This document shows, piece by piece, positions 19,463-27,546 of a DNA stretch of 64,000 nt. The first letter of the stretch is position 1. Each line of letters begins with the position of its first letter. The position numbers and the translations under genes were made by a program. The stretch is from Psychrobacter proteolyticus (GTDB lineage Bacteria > Pseudomonadota > Gammaproteobacteria > Pseudomonadales > Moraxellaceae). The stretch is from assembly GCF_003350005.1 (NCBI RefSeq), contig NZ_QLKS01000001.1:477946-541945 (forward strand), read 5' to 3'. Below the pieces are notes generated by a model, which was not told the DNA's origin, ran no database searches, and worked only from the letters and a program-made list of their open reading frames with translations.

Positions 19463-20671
19463 TTGGATTTTATGACACATAACCTTGAGGCTAGCTCAAA
19501 CGCTCGCCGAACTCAGTATTTTCAAGTATTTTTGATGGGCGTTAGTGCCTTTATTATGAACACCACAGAATTTGTTCCTGTGGCGCTGTTGAGCGACATT
19601 GCCCAAGACTTCTCCATTACGACGGCAGAGACTGGCTGGATGTTGACACTCTATGCTTGGATTGTCGCAGCGATGTCATTGCCACTAATGCTATTGACCA
19701 GTCGATTTGAGCGCAAACGTTTACTCTTAGGGCTTTTTGCCGTATTTATCGCCAGTCACGTGCTATCTGTATTTGCATGGAGCTTTAATGTGCTGCTCAT
19801 TAGTCGGGTTGGGATTGCGTTATCGCATGCGATATTTTGGTCGATCACAGCCGCAATCGCAATACGCGTGGCACCTGAAGGCAAAAAAGCCATGGCGCTG
19901 AGCGTGCTAGCAACTGGTACATCATTAGCAATGGTATTGGGTGTGCCGCTGGGGCGTTTAATTGGGCAGTGGTTTGGCTGGCGAGCGACATTTGGCGGTA
20001 TTGGCGTCATTGCCTTAGTCGTATTTGTTCTACAAGCGAGGCTCTTACCTACGTTGCCTAGTATGTTTGAAGGGACTTTTAGAAAGATTCCAGAGCTACT
20101 GAAAAACCCATTATTGGTCTGTCTATATTTGTTTATCTTGCTCGTCTTTACAGCACACTATACGGCTTATTCTTATATAGAGCCGTTCATGCGCCAAGTC
20201 GGTAATATCAGTGAAAACGCTGCTACTTTTGTACTGTTACTATTTGGTGCGGCAGGCATTGCAGGCAGTGTGATATTCAGTCACTGGGGTGATAGATTCA
20301 ATACTAGATTGATGCTGATAGCGACCATACTGATTCTAGTATCTATGCTCACCCTATTGTTGGCAGTGACCTCTGTATGGGCACTGAGCTTTATCGCCTT
20401 ACTGTGGGGCGCAGCGCTCATGCTACTGATTATCTCAATGCAGGCCAAAGTCATCATGGTCGATGTCAATGCGCAAGACATGCTGATGTCGATGTTCTCA
20501 GGTATTATCAACTTAGGAATTGGTACGGGTGCGCTATTCGGTGGTTATGCCGTAACGCACATTTCACTGTCTAGCGTAGGATACACGGGTGCGGCTATCG
20601 CAATTGTGGCGTTATTCTTAATGCTATTTATGATAAAGCGTTTTCCTGAATTGAGTAAGCGACTTGGCTAA
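19463..20671 (+). CDS. sotB: MFS sugar efflux transporter SotB
   Basis: Proton-driven inner-membrane exporter of the DHA1 group, 402 residues with 12 predicted helices. The N-terminal segment is distinctive of SotB: MNTTEFVPVALLSDIAQDFS, then TGWMLTLYAWIVAAMSLPLM and SRVGIALSHAIFWSITAAIAIR, and later TAHYTAYSYIEPF. In E. coli SotB exports arabinose and IPTG-like sugars; the physiological substrate here is unknown. The frame starts with TTG at 19463; the ATG at 19472 is the more likely start, though neither has a clear Shine-Dalgarno. It is monocistronic. Confidence 0.9.
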   Translation: MDFMTHNLEASSNARRTQYFQVFLMGVSAFIMNTTEFVPVALLSDIAQDFSITTAETGWMLTLYAWIVAAMSLPLMLLTSRFERKRLLLGLFAVFIASHVLSVFAWSFNVLLISRVGIALSHAIFWSITAAIAIRVAPEGKKAMALSVLATGTSLAMVLGVPLGRLIGQWFGWRATFGGIGVIALVVFVLQARLLPTLPSMFEGTFRKIPELLKNPLLVCLYLFILLVFTAHYTAYSYIEPFMRQVGNISENAATFVLLLFGAAGIAGSVIFSHWGDRFNTRLMLIATILILVSMLTLLLAVTSVWALSFIALLWGAALMLLIISMQAKVIMVDVNAQDMLMSMFSGIINLGIGTGALFGGYAVTHISLSSVGYTGAAIAIVALFLMLFMIKRFPELSKRLG

Positions 20672-20923
20672 ATTAAATTCGCCCATTCAGATATAGCGAG
20701 TAATTTAAACGCTTTGTAAATGATTTAAAATAGTGACGTGTACAAGAAAATGGTGATGTCACAGTATAGACTTTCAACACTTGCTCCCCTTCTTTTCAGG
20801 ACTCAAAAATTTGTAAAAATAAGAAGATATTATTTCGATGTTACAATCAAAATGATTGCTAGCTTTTTAAAAAATAGCTACACTCGATTGACAAACTATT
20901 ACATTGATGACAAGGAAGTCGCT

Positions 20924-22831
20924 ATGCCTCGTAATACCTCTCGTTCTAGAGTTGGTCATACTACTCTCAAAATTTTCACCAAAAGCATACTGGCTATCAG
21001 CCTATCTATCGCTGGTATTTCTCATGCAAATGCCTATGACAGTGTCACCTTTTTTGGTGATAGCCTGACCGATGGTGGCTATTTTAGTTCCATAACTCAG
21101 GGTAACTTGGGGCTTACAGAATCAGGTCAATTTACTACCAATCCTGACAATACATGGGCAACCTCATTTGCTGAGCAGCTAGGAACAACCTCTGTTCCCA
21201 TTGTCTATCTTGGAAATCAGACTGGTAATAACTACGCCATTGGTGGCGCGCGAGCCGGTGAAGAAGTTATAAATACAGATTTTGGATTCCCAGTGGATAT
21301 AGCCTCCGCTAAAACTCAAACAAACAATTATTTAGCCAATAACAATGTAGATCCTAATGGCCTATATGTCGTGTGGGCAGGGGCAAATGACCTGCTGGCT
21401 GCGGCGGACCCTGATAATAATGCCCAAGCTACCATACTTGGCGCAGTAGCCAGCCAAATCGAGACAATTAACACACTAAAAGATAATGGCGCAAACTACA
21501 TTTTAGTACCTAATATCCCTGATGTCGGTCTAACCCCTAGATTCACTCCAGACCCTGGTCTTGAAGGTCAAGATCTTATAGATGCGTTGACAGCCCAAGC
21601 ATCTGCAACTGGTGCAGCCAGTCTCTACAATCAGTTTATGCTTAGTGGCGTCGCAGGTACTGGGGCAAATATCATACCGCTCGATGTGTTTAGCTTATCA
21701 AAAGCGATAATTGCGTCACCTACTCAGTATGGTTTTACTAATGTCACCGATGAGGCTTGTGGAGATGCCAGCTCTCTCACTTGCGGCCGTGATACTCTTA
21801 TAGAAACAAATGCCAACGAAACCTACTTTTTCGCTGATGGCATTCACCCGACTGGTCAAGCGCATCAACTGATCGCTGACTATGCAAACGCTGTAGTCAC
21901 AGCGCCTAGCCTAATCGGTGTATTGCCTCATATTGCAACGACAACCGGACTTGCAACCAATGAGCGCTTACAGTCACACGTCAATCAAATCCAGAGCAGT
22001 GAGCAAAAACCTGCCCGTACACTATGGGCCGTCGGCGAAGTTGCTAATCAAGAAATTGCAGGGTTTGATGGTGATAATAATACTCAAGTATTGCTTGGCG
22101 TAGATTTTGCTCATCCTAACTCAGCCAATGCGGTGACAGGCTTATACGGCAACATTACCCAGAAAGACTTTGAAAACTCAGACGTTGGTACAGGTTTGAG
22201 TGATATTGATCTGGGAGAAGTTGGTTTTGGTGTCTATCACAGCAACAAGTTTGGCGGTTTACAGATCAATGGTGCTGCAGGATTTGGCAACATGGATGTC
22301 GATGTCACACGTGCTGTGACACTAGGCAGTAACCAACAGCAGTTTAAGTCAAATGCTGATGGCAAGCGCTTTTATGCCAACTTGCAGGCAGGCTACCCAA
22401 TGCAAGTGAGCAATATTGCCATTACGCCTTATATCGGTGCAACAGCTAGCCGCGTAAAAATCGACGGACTCAAAGAAAAAGAGATGTCTGGCATTGCTAT
22501 GCAGTTCGATGAGCAGAAATACTCTACGACATATGGCAAGCTTGGTCTTAAAGCCAGTCATAGTTTGATGGAGAACCTCAACTTATTTGGTGACATTCAT
22601 TACCAAAAGCAGCTGAGTGACAATCGCGAAGCGGTAACCGCACGTTTGAATACGCTACCAAATATCAGCTTTGAGACGCCTATGGTCGAAACTGATGATG
22701 ATAATGTTGCTATGACACTTGGCCTATCTAGAAGCTTTGGTCTATTGAATGCCAACGCTGGTGTCACACATTCACAAGGTAATGACGATGACTCAACCAG
22801 CCTATTTGTTGGACTTAATGGTGCATTCTAA
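20924..22831 (+). CDS. estA: GDSL esterase/lipase autotransporter (EstA type)
   Basis: Type V secreted esterase of 635 residues. The signal peptide is about residues 1-37 (ends SHANA). The SGNH passenger has S47 in FGDSLTDGG, GAND at 153-156 and D305/H308 in ADGIHPTG. A C-terminal beta-barrel of about 260 residues ends in a terminal Phe (GLNGAF) for BAM insertion. It resembles Pseudomonas EstA, which remains on the cell surface. The frame is open from 20738, but ATG 20924 follows AAGGA by 8 bases and gives a clean signal peptide. The 250 bp upstream hold nothing else clear. Confidence 0.92.
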   Translation: MPRNTSRSRVGHTTLKIFTKSILAISLSIAGISHANAYDSVTFFGDSLTDGGYFSSITQGNLGLTESGQFTTNPDNTWATSFAEQLGTTSVPIVYLGNQTGNNYAIGGARAGEEVINTDFGFPVDIASAKTQTNNYLANNNVDPNGLYVVWAGANDLLAAADPDNNAQATILGAVASQIETINTLKDNGANYILVPNIPDVGLTPRFTPDPGLEGQDLIDALTAQASATGAASLYNQFMLSGVAGTGANIIPLDVFSLSKAIIASPTQYGFTNVTDEACGDASSLTCGRDTLIETNANETYFFADGIHPTGQAHQLIADYANAVVTAPSLIGVLPHIATTTGLATNERLQSHVNQIQSSEQKPARTLWAVGEVANQEIAGFDGDNNTQVLLGVDFAHPNSANAVTGLYGNITQKDFENSDVGTGLSDIDLGEVGFGVYHSNKFGGLQINGAAGFGNMDVDVTRAVTLGSNQQQFKSNADGKRFYANLQAGYPMQVSNIAITPYIGATASRVKIDGLKEKEMSGIAMQFDEQKYSTTYGKLGLKASHSLMENLNLFGDIHYQKQLSDNREAVTARLNTLPNISFETPMVETDDDNVAMTLGLSRSFGLLNANAGVTHSQGNDDDSTSLFVGLNGAF

Positions 22832-22851
22832 ATAAGTCGTTAATCTAGAAT

Positions 22852-22886
22852 AATGGTATAGGTGATAATTAATCGCCTATACCATT
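22852..22886. terminator. Long hairpin between convergent genes
   Basis: A 15-bp stem (AATGGTATAGGTGAT with ATCGCCTATACCATT, one G-U pair) closes a 5-base loop 20 bp after the estA stop. It lacks a good T run on either strand, so it may be a processing or weak termination structure shared by estA and arfB. Confidence 0.55.
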
Positions 22887-22983
22887 CTAAATTCAAAAAA
22901 ACCTCATAGCCTATTACAGCTTTTGCTCTATAAGTTTTCTACTGCACAACTTCTCAACGACAAAATCTAATATCACAAACTCT

Positions 22984-23397
22984 CTAAAAATCTACTTTAC
23001 CGCGTAAAGCCTTTGTCTTACCGCGCTGGGTCTTTTTATCTACCCGTTTACGTTTGGCATTTCTGCTTGGCTTGGTCGGCCTTCTCGTTTTATTAACGTA
23101 AGTGGCTTTGGTGATAAAGCTTTGCAAACGCTCAAGCGCATCTATTTTATTGCGCTCTTGCGTTCGAAACTGCTGCGCCTTGATAATTAGTACGCCTTCC
23201 TTTGTTATTCGGCTATCTTTGCTATTTAGCAGTCGCTGCTTGTACTCATCGCTCAGACTTGAGTTGTTAATATCAAAACGCAAGTGAATGGCAGAAGATA
23301 CTTTGTTGACATTCTGCCCCCCTGCGCCTTGCGCTCGTATGGCACTGATCTCTACCTCATTATCATTGAGACTGATATTATTATTAATGAAAATCAT
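22984..23397 (-). CDS. arfB: Alternative ribosome-rescue peptidyl-tRNA hydrolase ArfB (YaeJ)
   Basis: Releases peptides from ribosomes stalled on truncated mRNA. The 137-residue protein is a small class-I release-factor homologue lacking codon-recognition domains. It has GGQ at 26-28 within RAQGAGGQNVNKVSSAIHLRF and a highly basic C-terminal tail (TRRPTKPSRNAKRKRVDKKT) that threads into the mRNA channel. The length matches ArfB. The gene stands alone. Confidence 0.92.
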   Translation of the reverse strand: MIFINNNISLNDNEVEISAIRAQGAGGQNVNKVSSAIHLRFDINNSSLSDEYKQRLLNSKDSRITKEGVLIIKAQQFRTQERNKIDALERLQSFITKATYVNKTRRPTKPSRNAKRKRVDKKTQRGKTKALRGKVDF

Positions 23398-23446
23398 AGT
23401 ATGCTGTTATCGAATATGAATGGATATGGTTTATGATAAAGCATTA

Positions 23447-23723
23447 TATAGTCAATACTCTATAAATTAGGTACGGTGTCAGTCTCGCTTAGTATACTGC
23501 TTGTAATACTCTCACTCGGCTTTCTAGGGCGTGTTCTCATTTTAAGAATGGGGATGAAAATGAGATAAATCGCAGTCAAACAAGGAAAATAGCGCAGATA
23601 ATATCGAGATATTAGTCAGCTATTTGACGCCATTTGGCAAGATTTAGCCATTTTTAACCCATTTAGATAACTATCGATTGAATTGAGGACACGCCCTAGT
23701 ATCTAAATTATATTGAACCGACT
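23447..23723. repeat. Miniature inverted-repeat element, copy B, split by another element
   Basis: Flanks of the element at 23524-23699 match copy A (17162-17268) when joined: TATAGTCAA at 23447, CTCGCTTAGTATACT, CACTCGG before the insertion, and TATCTAAATTATATTGAACC after it. Removing the insertion with one CTAG gives a sequence that aligns to copy A with few or no gaps around the junction. Confidence 0.7.
23524..23699. mobile_element. 176-bp MITE-like element inserted in copy B
   Basis: Bounded by CTAGGGCGTGTTCTCA and, inverted, CTAGGGCGTGTCCTCA (11 exact bases, then near-identity to ~18). It has no coding capacity. The terminal CTAG at both ends, compared with copy A, implies target duplication of CTAG or TA. 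That fits mobilisation by an IS5-like or Tc1/IS630-like transposase not present in this window. Confidence 0.7.
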
Positions 23724-23754
23724 GCTTATATTTAACTAAACATGAATTGGTCTG

Positions 23755-24597
23755 TTACTTTGCCAACAGTTGACGACTGCGCTCAATCACTGGCGCATCT
23801 ACCATCTCGCCATCTATTTTGAATACTGCCTGCCCGCTTCGCTCATACTCCTCGACTACACGCTGTGCAAATAACAAAGTCTCATCTGTTGGTTGCAATG
23901 CTTGTTGCACAACCGCCACTTGCTTGGGATGAATACACAGCATTCCTGACATCCCCATTTGTGACCATAGCTGTACTCGGGCTCTTAGCCCTATCTGATC
24001 ATTAAAGTCAGGATAAACCGTATCGATGGGCGCTGCTAACTCATGTACTTTAGATGTCAAAATCAACTGATAGCGGGTTTGATTGGCAATGATATCAGCA
24101 GCAGGCGTTCCTACTTGTACTTGCAAATCGTTGCACAGATCTAAAAATCCATAACTAAACGCGGCCAACCCGACTGCTTTTGCCATATTATCGAGTTGAT
24201 ACAATCCTATCGCACTCTCAATCAGTGCAATCACAGGTAAATTGGTAAGCTGATGTACGTTATTAATATCTTCTGCTTGCTCAGCTTTGGCCAATAATAC
24301 TCCCGCTAAATGTGGCATCTTCTGACAGAGAACTATGTCTTTGAAAAATTCTTCGCTACCTGACTTATTAATACGCACCCAAATCGGCTGATAATCTGCA
24401 CTGTCATAATATTGCTGTAATGCTTCGCGGGCAGCTGCCTTGCTTTCTAAAGCCACTGCATCTTCTAAATCGACAATAACCGCATCTGCCCCACTAGCAA
24501 AGGCTTTCGCTACTCTATCGATGCGAGTCGCTGGCACAAACAGCCATGTTTTATTTTGAGAAATTATATTTATTTTATTTTTGATAACTGAATCCAT
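23755..24597 (-). CDS. HpcH/HpaI aldolase/citrate lyase family protein (CitE-like)
   Basis: TIM-barrel C-C lyase of about 280 residues. It shows TWLFVPATRIDRVAKA, DAVIVDLEDAV (metal/CoA region), WVRINKSGSEEF, VIALIESAIGL and a C-terminal MLCIHPKQVAVV. Stand-alone CitE-like proteins act on (3S)-malyl-CoA, citramalyl-CoA or methylmalyl-CoA; the exact substrate is unknown. ATG 24597 has GGGG six bases before it; TTG at 24621 and ATG at 24609 also open the frame. It lies downstream of, but is separated by a terminator from, an SDR/acyl-CoA dehydrogenase cluster. Confidence 0.82.
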   Translation of the reverse strand: MDSVIKNKINIISQNKTWLFVPATRIDRVAKAFASGADAVIVDLEDAVALESKAAAREALQQYYDSADYQPIWVRINKSGSEEFFKDIVLCQKMPHLAGVLLAKAEQAEDINNVHQLTNLPVIALIESAIGLYQLDNMAKAVGLAAFSYGFLDLCNDLQVQVGTPAADIIANQTRYQLILTSKVHELAAPIDTVYPDFNDQIGLRARVQLWSQMGMSGMLCIHPKQVAVVQQALQPTDETLLFAQRVVEEYERSGQAVFKIDGEMVDAPVIERSRQLLAK

Positions 24598-24723
24598 GCG
24601 TGACCCCATTATATTGTCCAAGTAGCGATTAGCAGCTTTATTATGCCATTATATCGCTGATCCCCATTCAAAATTAGTCATTCATTCTATAGCACAAAAC
24701 TAAGGCTACTTAGATATTCAATT

Positions 24724-24760
24724 AAAAAAAACCGCATGAAAATAAATCTCATGCGGTTCT
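24724..24760 (-). terminator. Rho-independent terminator after the SDR gene
   Basis: ACCGCATGA (24731-24739) pairs with TCATGCGGT (24749-24757). On the minus strand the stem runs straight into a seven-T tract, so it ends the transcript coming from 25568. Confidence 0.85.
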
Positions 24761-24803
24761 TCATAGTAAATTTTTTTTGAGCTTATATGCTGTAGTTTAC
24801 TAG

Positions 24804-25568
24804 TTAAGCTAGCATACCACCATCGACCACGATCGTTGCGCCTGTGGTATAACTTGAGGCATCAGATACTAAGTATAATACCGTACCAGCCATTTCATCA
24901 GGATTCGCAACACGTCCTAGCGGAATCGAGTGTAGTGCCATTTTTAAGACTTTATCGTTAGTCGTCAACGCAGAGGCAAACTTAGTATCCGTCAAACCTG
25001 GCAATAGCGCGTTGACACGGATATTAAGTGGGCCACATTCTTTAGCAAAGGCTTTGGTCATACTGATGACTGCCGCTTTAGTAATTGAGTAGATGCCTTG
25101 CTTATCGCCTGCTACTAAACCATTGACCGATGCGGTATTTAAGATGACACCGCCACCCTGCTCTTTCATCATTTTGCCAGCGGCAGTCGACATAAAGAAG
25201 TAACCACGGATATTAACTTCAACCGTTTTATCAAAGGCGGCTAAATCCGTATCTAAGATATGACCATAGTAAGGGTTGGCTGCAGCGTTATTAACTAAGA
25301 TATCGATTTGACCAAATTCACTTTTGATATGCTCAAAAATTGCGTCAATTTGCTCCATGTCTCCTACGTGACAAGCAAAAGCACTGGCCTTATGACCGTC
25401 AGCTTTGATGCTATCAGCAACTGCTTGGCAAGCATCGATTTTTCGGCTTGAGACAATCACATGTGCGCCTCTTGATGCCAATAAACGAGCAATAGACTCA
25501 CCAATACCACGGCTAGCACCAGTTACTAGAGCAATCTTACCGGTTAAATCAAATAAATCTTTCATCAT
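24804..25568 (-). CDS. Short-chain dehydrogenase/reductase
   Basis: Classical SDR of 254 residues. The cofactor motif GASRGIG is near residue 17, NNAAANPYYG near 92, an ASVNGLVAG serine segment, YSITK with catalytic Tyr/Lys, and the GLTDTKFASA loop. It is related to FabG and the SDR family 3-hydroxyacyl/alcohol dehydrogenases. It lies about 160 bp after the next SDR on the same strand, with its own terminator. The second ATG (25565) is better spaced from AAGGA. The substrate is unknown; the context suggests acyl or branched-chain catabolism. Confidence 0.85.
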   Translation of the reverse strand: MMKDLFDLTGKIALVTGASRGIGESIARLLASRGAHVIVSSRKIDACQAVADSIKADGHKASAFACHVGDMEQIDAIFEHIKSEFGQIDILVNNAAANPYYGHILDTDLAAFDKTVEVNIRGYFFMSTAAGKMMKEQGGGVILNTASVNGLVAGDKQGIYSITKAAVISMTKAFAKECGPLNIRVNALLPGLTDTKFASALTTNDKVLKMALHSIPLGRVANPDEMAGTVLYLVSDASSYTTGATIVVDGGMLA

Positions 25569-25730
25569 TATTCCTTATATTTTTATAAATTTTATATTCT
25601 CTAACAATCATTCTTAAACACTGAATTCATGTATCTAAATTTGGATAACTAAACGCAGATAATCGCTGTCATGTCTAACAGCGATTATCGAGCACTAATA
25701 AATTGAATGATGAGCGCCCAATTGTCACAG

Positions 25731-26513
25731 TTACGCTAACATACCACCATCAAGTGTAAAGGCATGACCATTCATAAAGGTACTTTCATCGCTGGCTAGC
25801 CACGCAATCGCACTAGAGATTTCATTTACATCTCCTAGACGGCGCAGTGGACTGGCCTTAATCGTTGCTTGCTGTGTACGCTCATCCATCGTTGCCATCG
25901 TATTGCGTACCATTGGCGTATCAATGAAGCTTGGGCATACCGCGTTAAAACGAATGTTGGCGCGCGCGTACTCATGAGCAGCAGATTTGGTCAGACCCAT
26001 AACCCCATGTTTAGCAGCACTATAGGCTGATAGCATCGGTGCTGAACGCAGACCTGCAATAGATGCCACGTTAATCACATGACCACCACCATTTGGTATC
26101 ATACAGTTGACGGCGGCACGCATACAGTGCCAAACGCCTTTTAAGTTCACTGCGATATTACGATCAAAGTCATCATCACTCAGCTCATGCATTGGTGACG
26201 GCTTGTGGTCAATACCAGCGTTGTTTACCACTACATCTAGGCCGCCAAGCGTTTCTACTGCAAAGTCGAACAACGCACGCACTTCATCGCCACTGGTCAC
26301 GTCTACTTTTTTGAAGACGATACTGTTGCCAGCGTCTTGACCTTGCTTGGCAACCGCTTCGCCCATCTCTTCTGCCATATCACCGATCACGACTTTTGCG
26401 CCGCGACTGGCTAGCAATAATGCGCTTGCCGCTCCGATGCCTGATGCACCGCCAGTGATCAAAATTCTTTTACCCGTTACATCTGATGCAATTCCGTTTG
26501 TATTCAGTGTCAT
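25731..26513 (-). CDS. Short-chain dehydrogenase/reductase (3-hydroxyacyl-CoA dehydrogenase-like)
   Basis: Classical SDR of 260 residues: GGASGIG for NAD binding, VNNAGIDH, ASIAGLRSAPMLSAYSAAKHG with the catalytic Tyr/Lys, and CPSFIDTPMVR. D in VVIGDMAEE at the end of beta-2 favours NAD over NADP. The start lies 3 bp after the stop of the CurA-like gene, with a GAGGGA ribosome site, so the two are translated from one mRNA. It is probably a 3-hydroxyacyl-CoA or secondary alcohol dehydrogenase. Confidence 0.85.
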   Translation of the reverse strand: MTLNTNGIASDVTGKRILITGGASGIGAASALLLASRGAKVVIGDMAEEMGEAVAKQGQDAGNSIVFKKVDVTSGDEVRALFDFAVETLGGLDVVVNNAGIDHKPSPMHELSDDDFDRNIAVNLKGVWHCMRAAVNCMIPNGGGHVINVASIAGLRSAPMLSAYSAAKHGVMGLTKSAAHEYARANIRFNAVCPSFIDTPMVRNTMATMDERTQQATIKASPLRRLGDVNEISSAIAWLASDESTFMNGHAFTLDGGMLA

Positions 26514-26516
26514 GAT

Positions 26517-27524
26517 CTATCCCTCTACCTTAAGTACTAGTTTGCCGAAATTTTCACCGTTAAAGAGCATCATCAAAGTATCAGGGAACGTCTCGATACC
26601 TTCAACGATATGGTCTTTAACTTTCATATCACCTGACTGAATCCAGCCAGCGATATCCTTCATTGCGATTGGATATTCTTTGATATTATCGAATACTACG
26701 ATGCCTTCCATGCGAGCACGATTGACCAATAATGATAGATAGTTCGATGGGCCTTTTACTGCTGTGGTGTTGTTATATTGACTGATAGCTCCGCAAATAA
26801 CGATACGCGCATGCAAATTAATCTGAGTAAGTACGTCGTTTAAGATATCTCCGCCTACGTTGTCAAAGTACACATCGACGCCGTCTGGGCAGGTTTTCTT
26901 TAGTGCTTTTTTCACATCTTCGTTTTTGTAATCAATTGTCGCATCAAACCCAAGCTCATCGACCAAGAACTTGCATTTTTCAGCGCCGCCCGCGATACCA
27001 ACGACTCGGCAGCCTTTAATTTTGGCAATTTGACCGACCAAGCTACCAACCGCACCAGCAGCTCCTGATACCACTACCGTCTCGCCTGCTTTTGGCTGAC
27101 CCGTTTTTAGAAGACCAAAATATCCTGTCATACCTGGCATACCGAGGACGCCTAAGTAGTAAGACAGCGGCGCTAGACTTGGGTCAACTTTATGTAGACC
27201 TGTGCCATCACTGACCGCATACGACTGTACGCCGTCGTGACCTGCGACATAGTCACCTACTGCAAATTTTTCATTTTTACTTTCAATCACTTCACCCACA
27301 GTACCGGCGCGCATAACTTCACCAATTTGTACTGGTGCAATATAAGATTTGGCATCGTTCAACCAACCACGCATCGCCGGATCGATAGAGATGTATTCAA
27401 CCTTAATCAGTAGCTGACCATCGGTGATAGTCGGTATTTCTGTCTCGGTATAATCCCAAGTTTCAGCGCTTGGCTCGCCTACTGGTCTTGCTTTTAGGCG
27501 CCATTGTTTGTTTATCGTTGTCAT
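26517..27524 (-). CDS. NADP-dependent medium-chain oxidoreductase, CurA/prostaglandin-reductase family
   Basis: Zinc-free MDR enzyme of 335 residues that reduces alpha,beta-unsaturated ketones or aldehydes. It has the family N-terminus (NKQWRLKARPVGEPSAETW), the VVSGAAGAVGSLVGQIAK nucleotide fold and GVDVYFDNVGGDILN, which is typical of CurA and leukotriene B4 12-hydroxydehydrogenases. It lies 22 bp after the acyl-CoA dehydrogenase gene and 3 bp before the SDR gene. It may reduce enoyl intermediates or detoxify lipid enals. Confidence 0.88.
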   Translation of the reverse strand: MTTINKQWRLKARPVGEPSAETWDYTETEIPTITDGQLLIKVEYISIDPAMRGWLNDAKSYIAPVQIGEVMRAGTVGEVIESKNEKFAVGDYVAGHDGVQSYAVSDGTGLHKVDPSLAPLSYYLGVLGMPGMTGYFGLLKTGQPKAGETVVVSGAAGAVGSLVGQIAKIKGCRVVGIAGGAEKCKFLVDELGFDATIDYKNEDVKKALKKTCPDGVDVYFDNVGGDILNDVLTQINLHARIVICGAISQYNNTTAVKGPSNYLSLLVNRARMEGIVVFDNIKEYPIAMKDIAGWIQSGDMKVKDHIVEGIETFPDTLMMLFNGENFGKLVLKVEG

Positions 27525-27546
27525 GTCTCTTTCCTTAGAGTTGTCC

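Noticed and set aside
22852..22886. attachment or integration site
   Set aside because: The symmetrical hairpin lies between convergent genes and no integrase or duplicated core is present.
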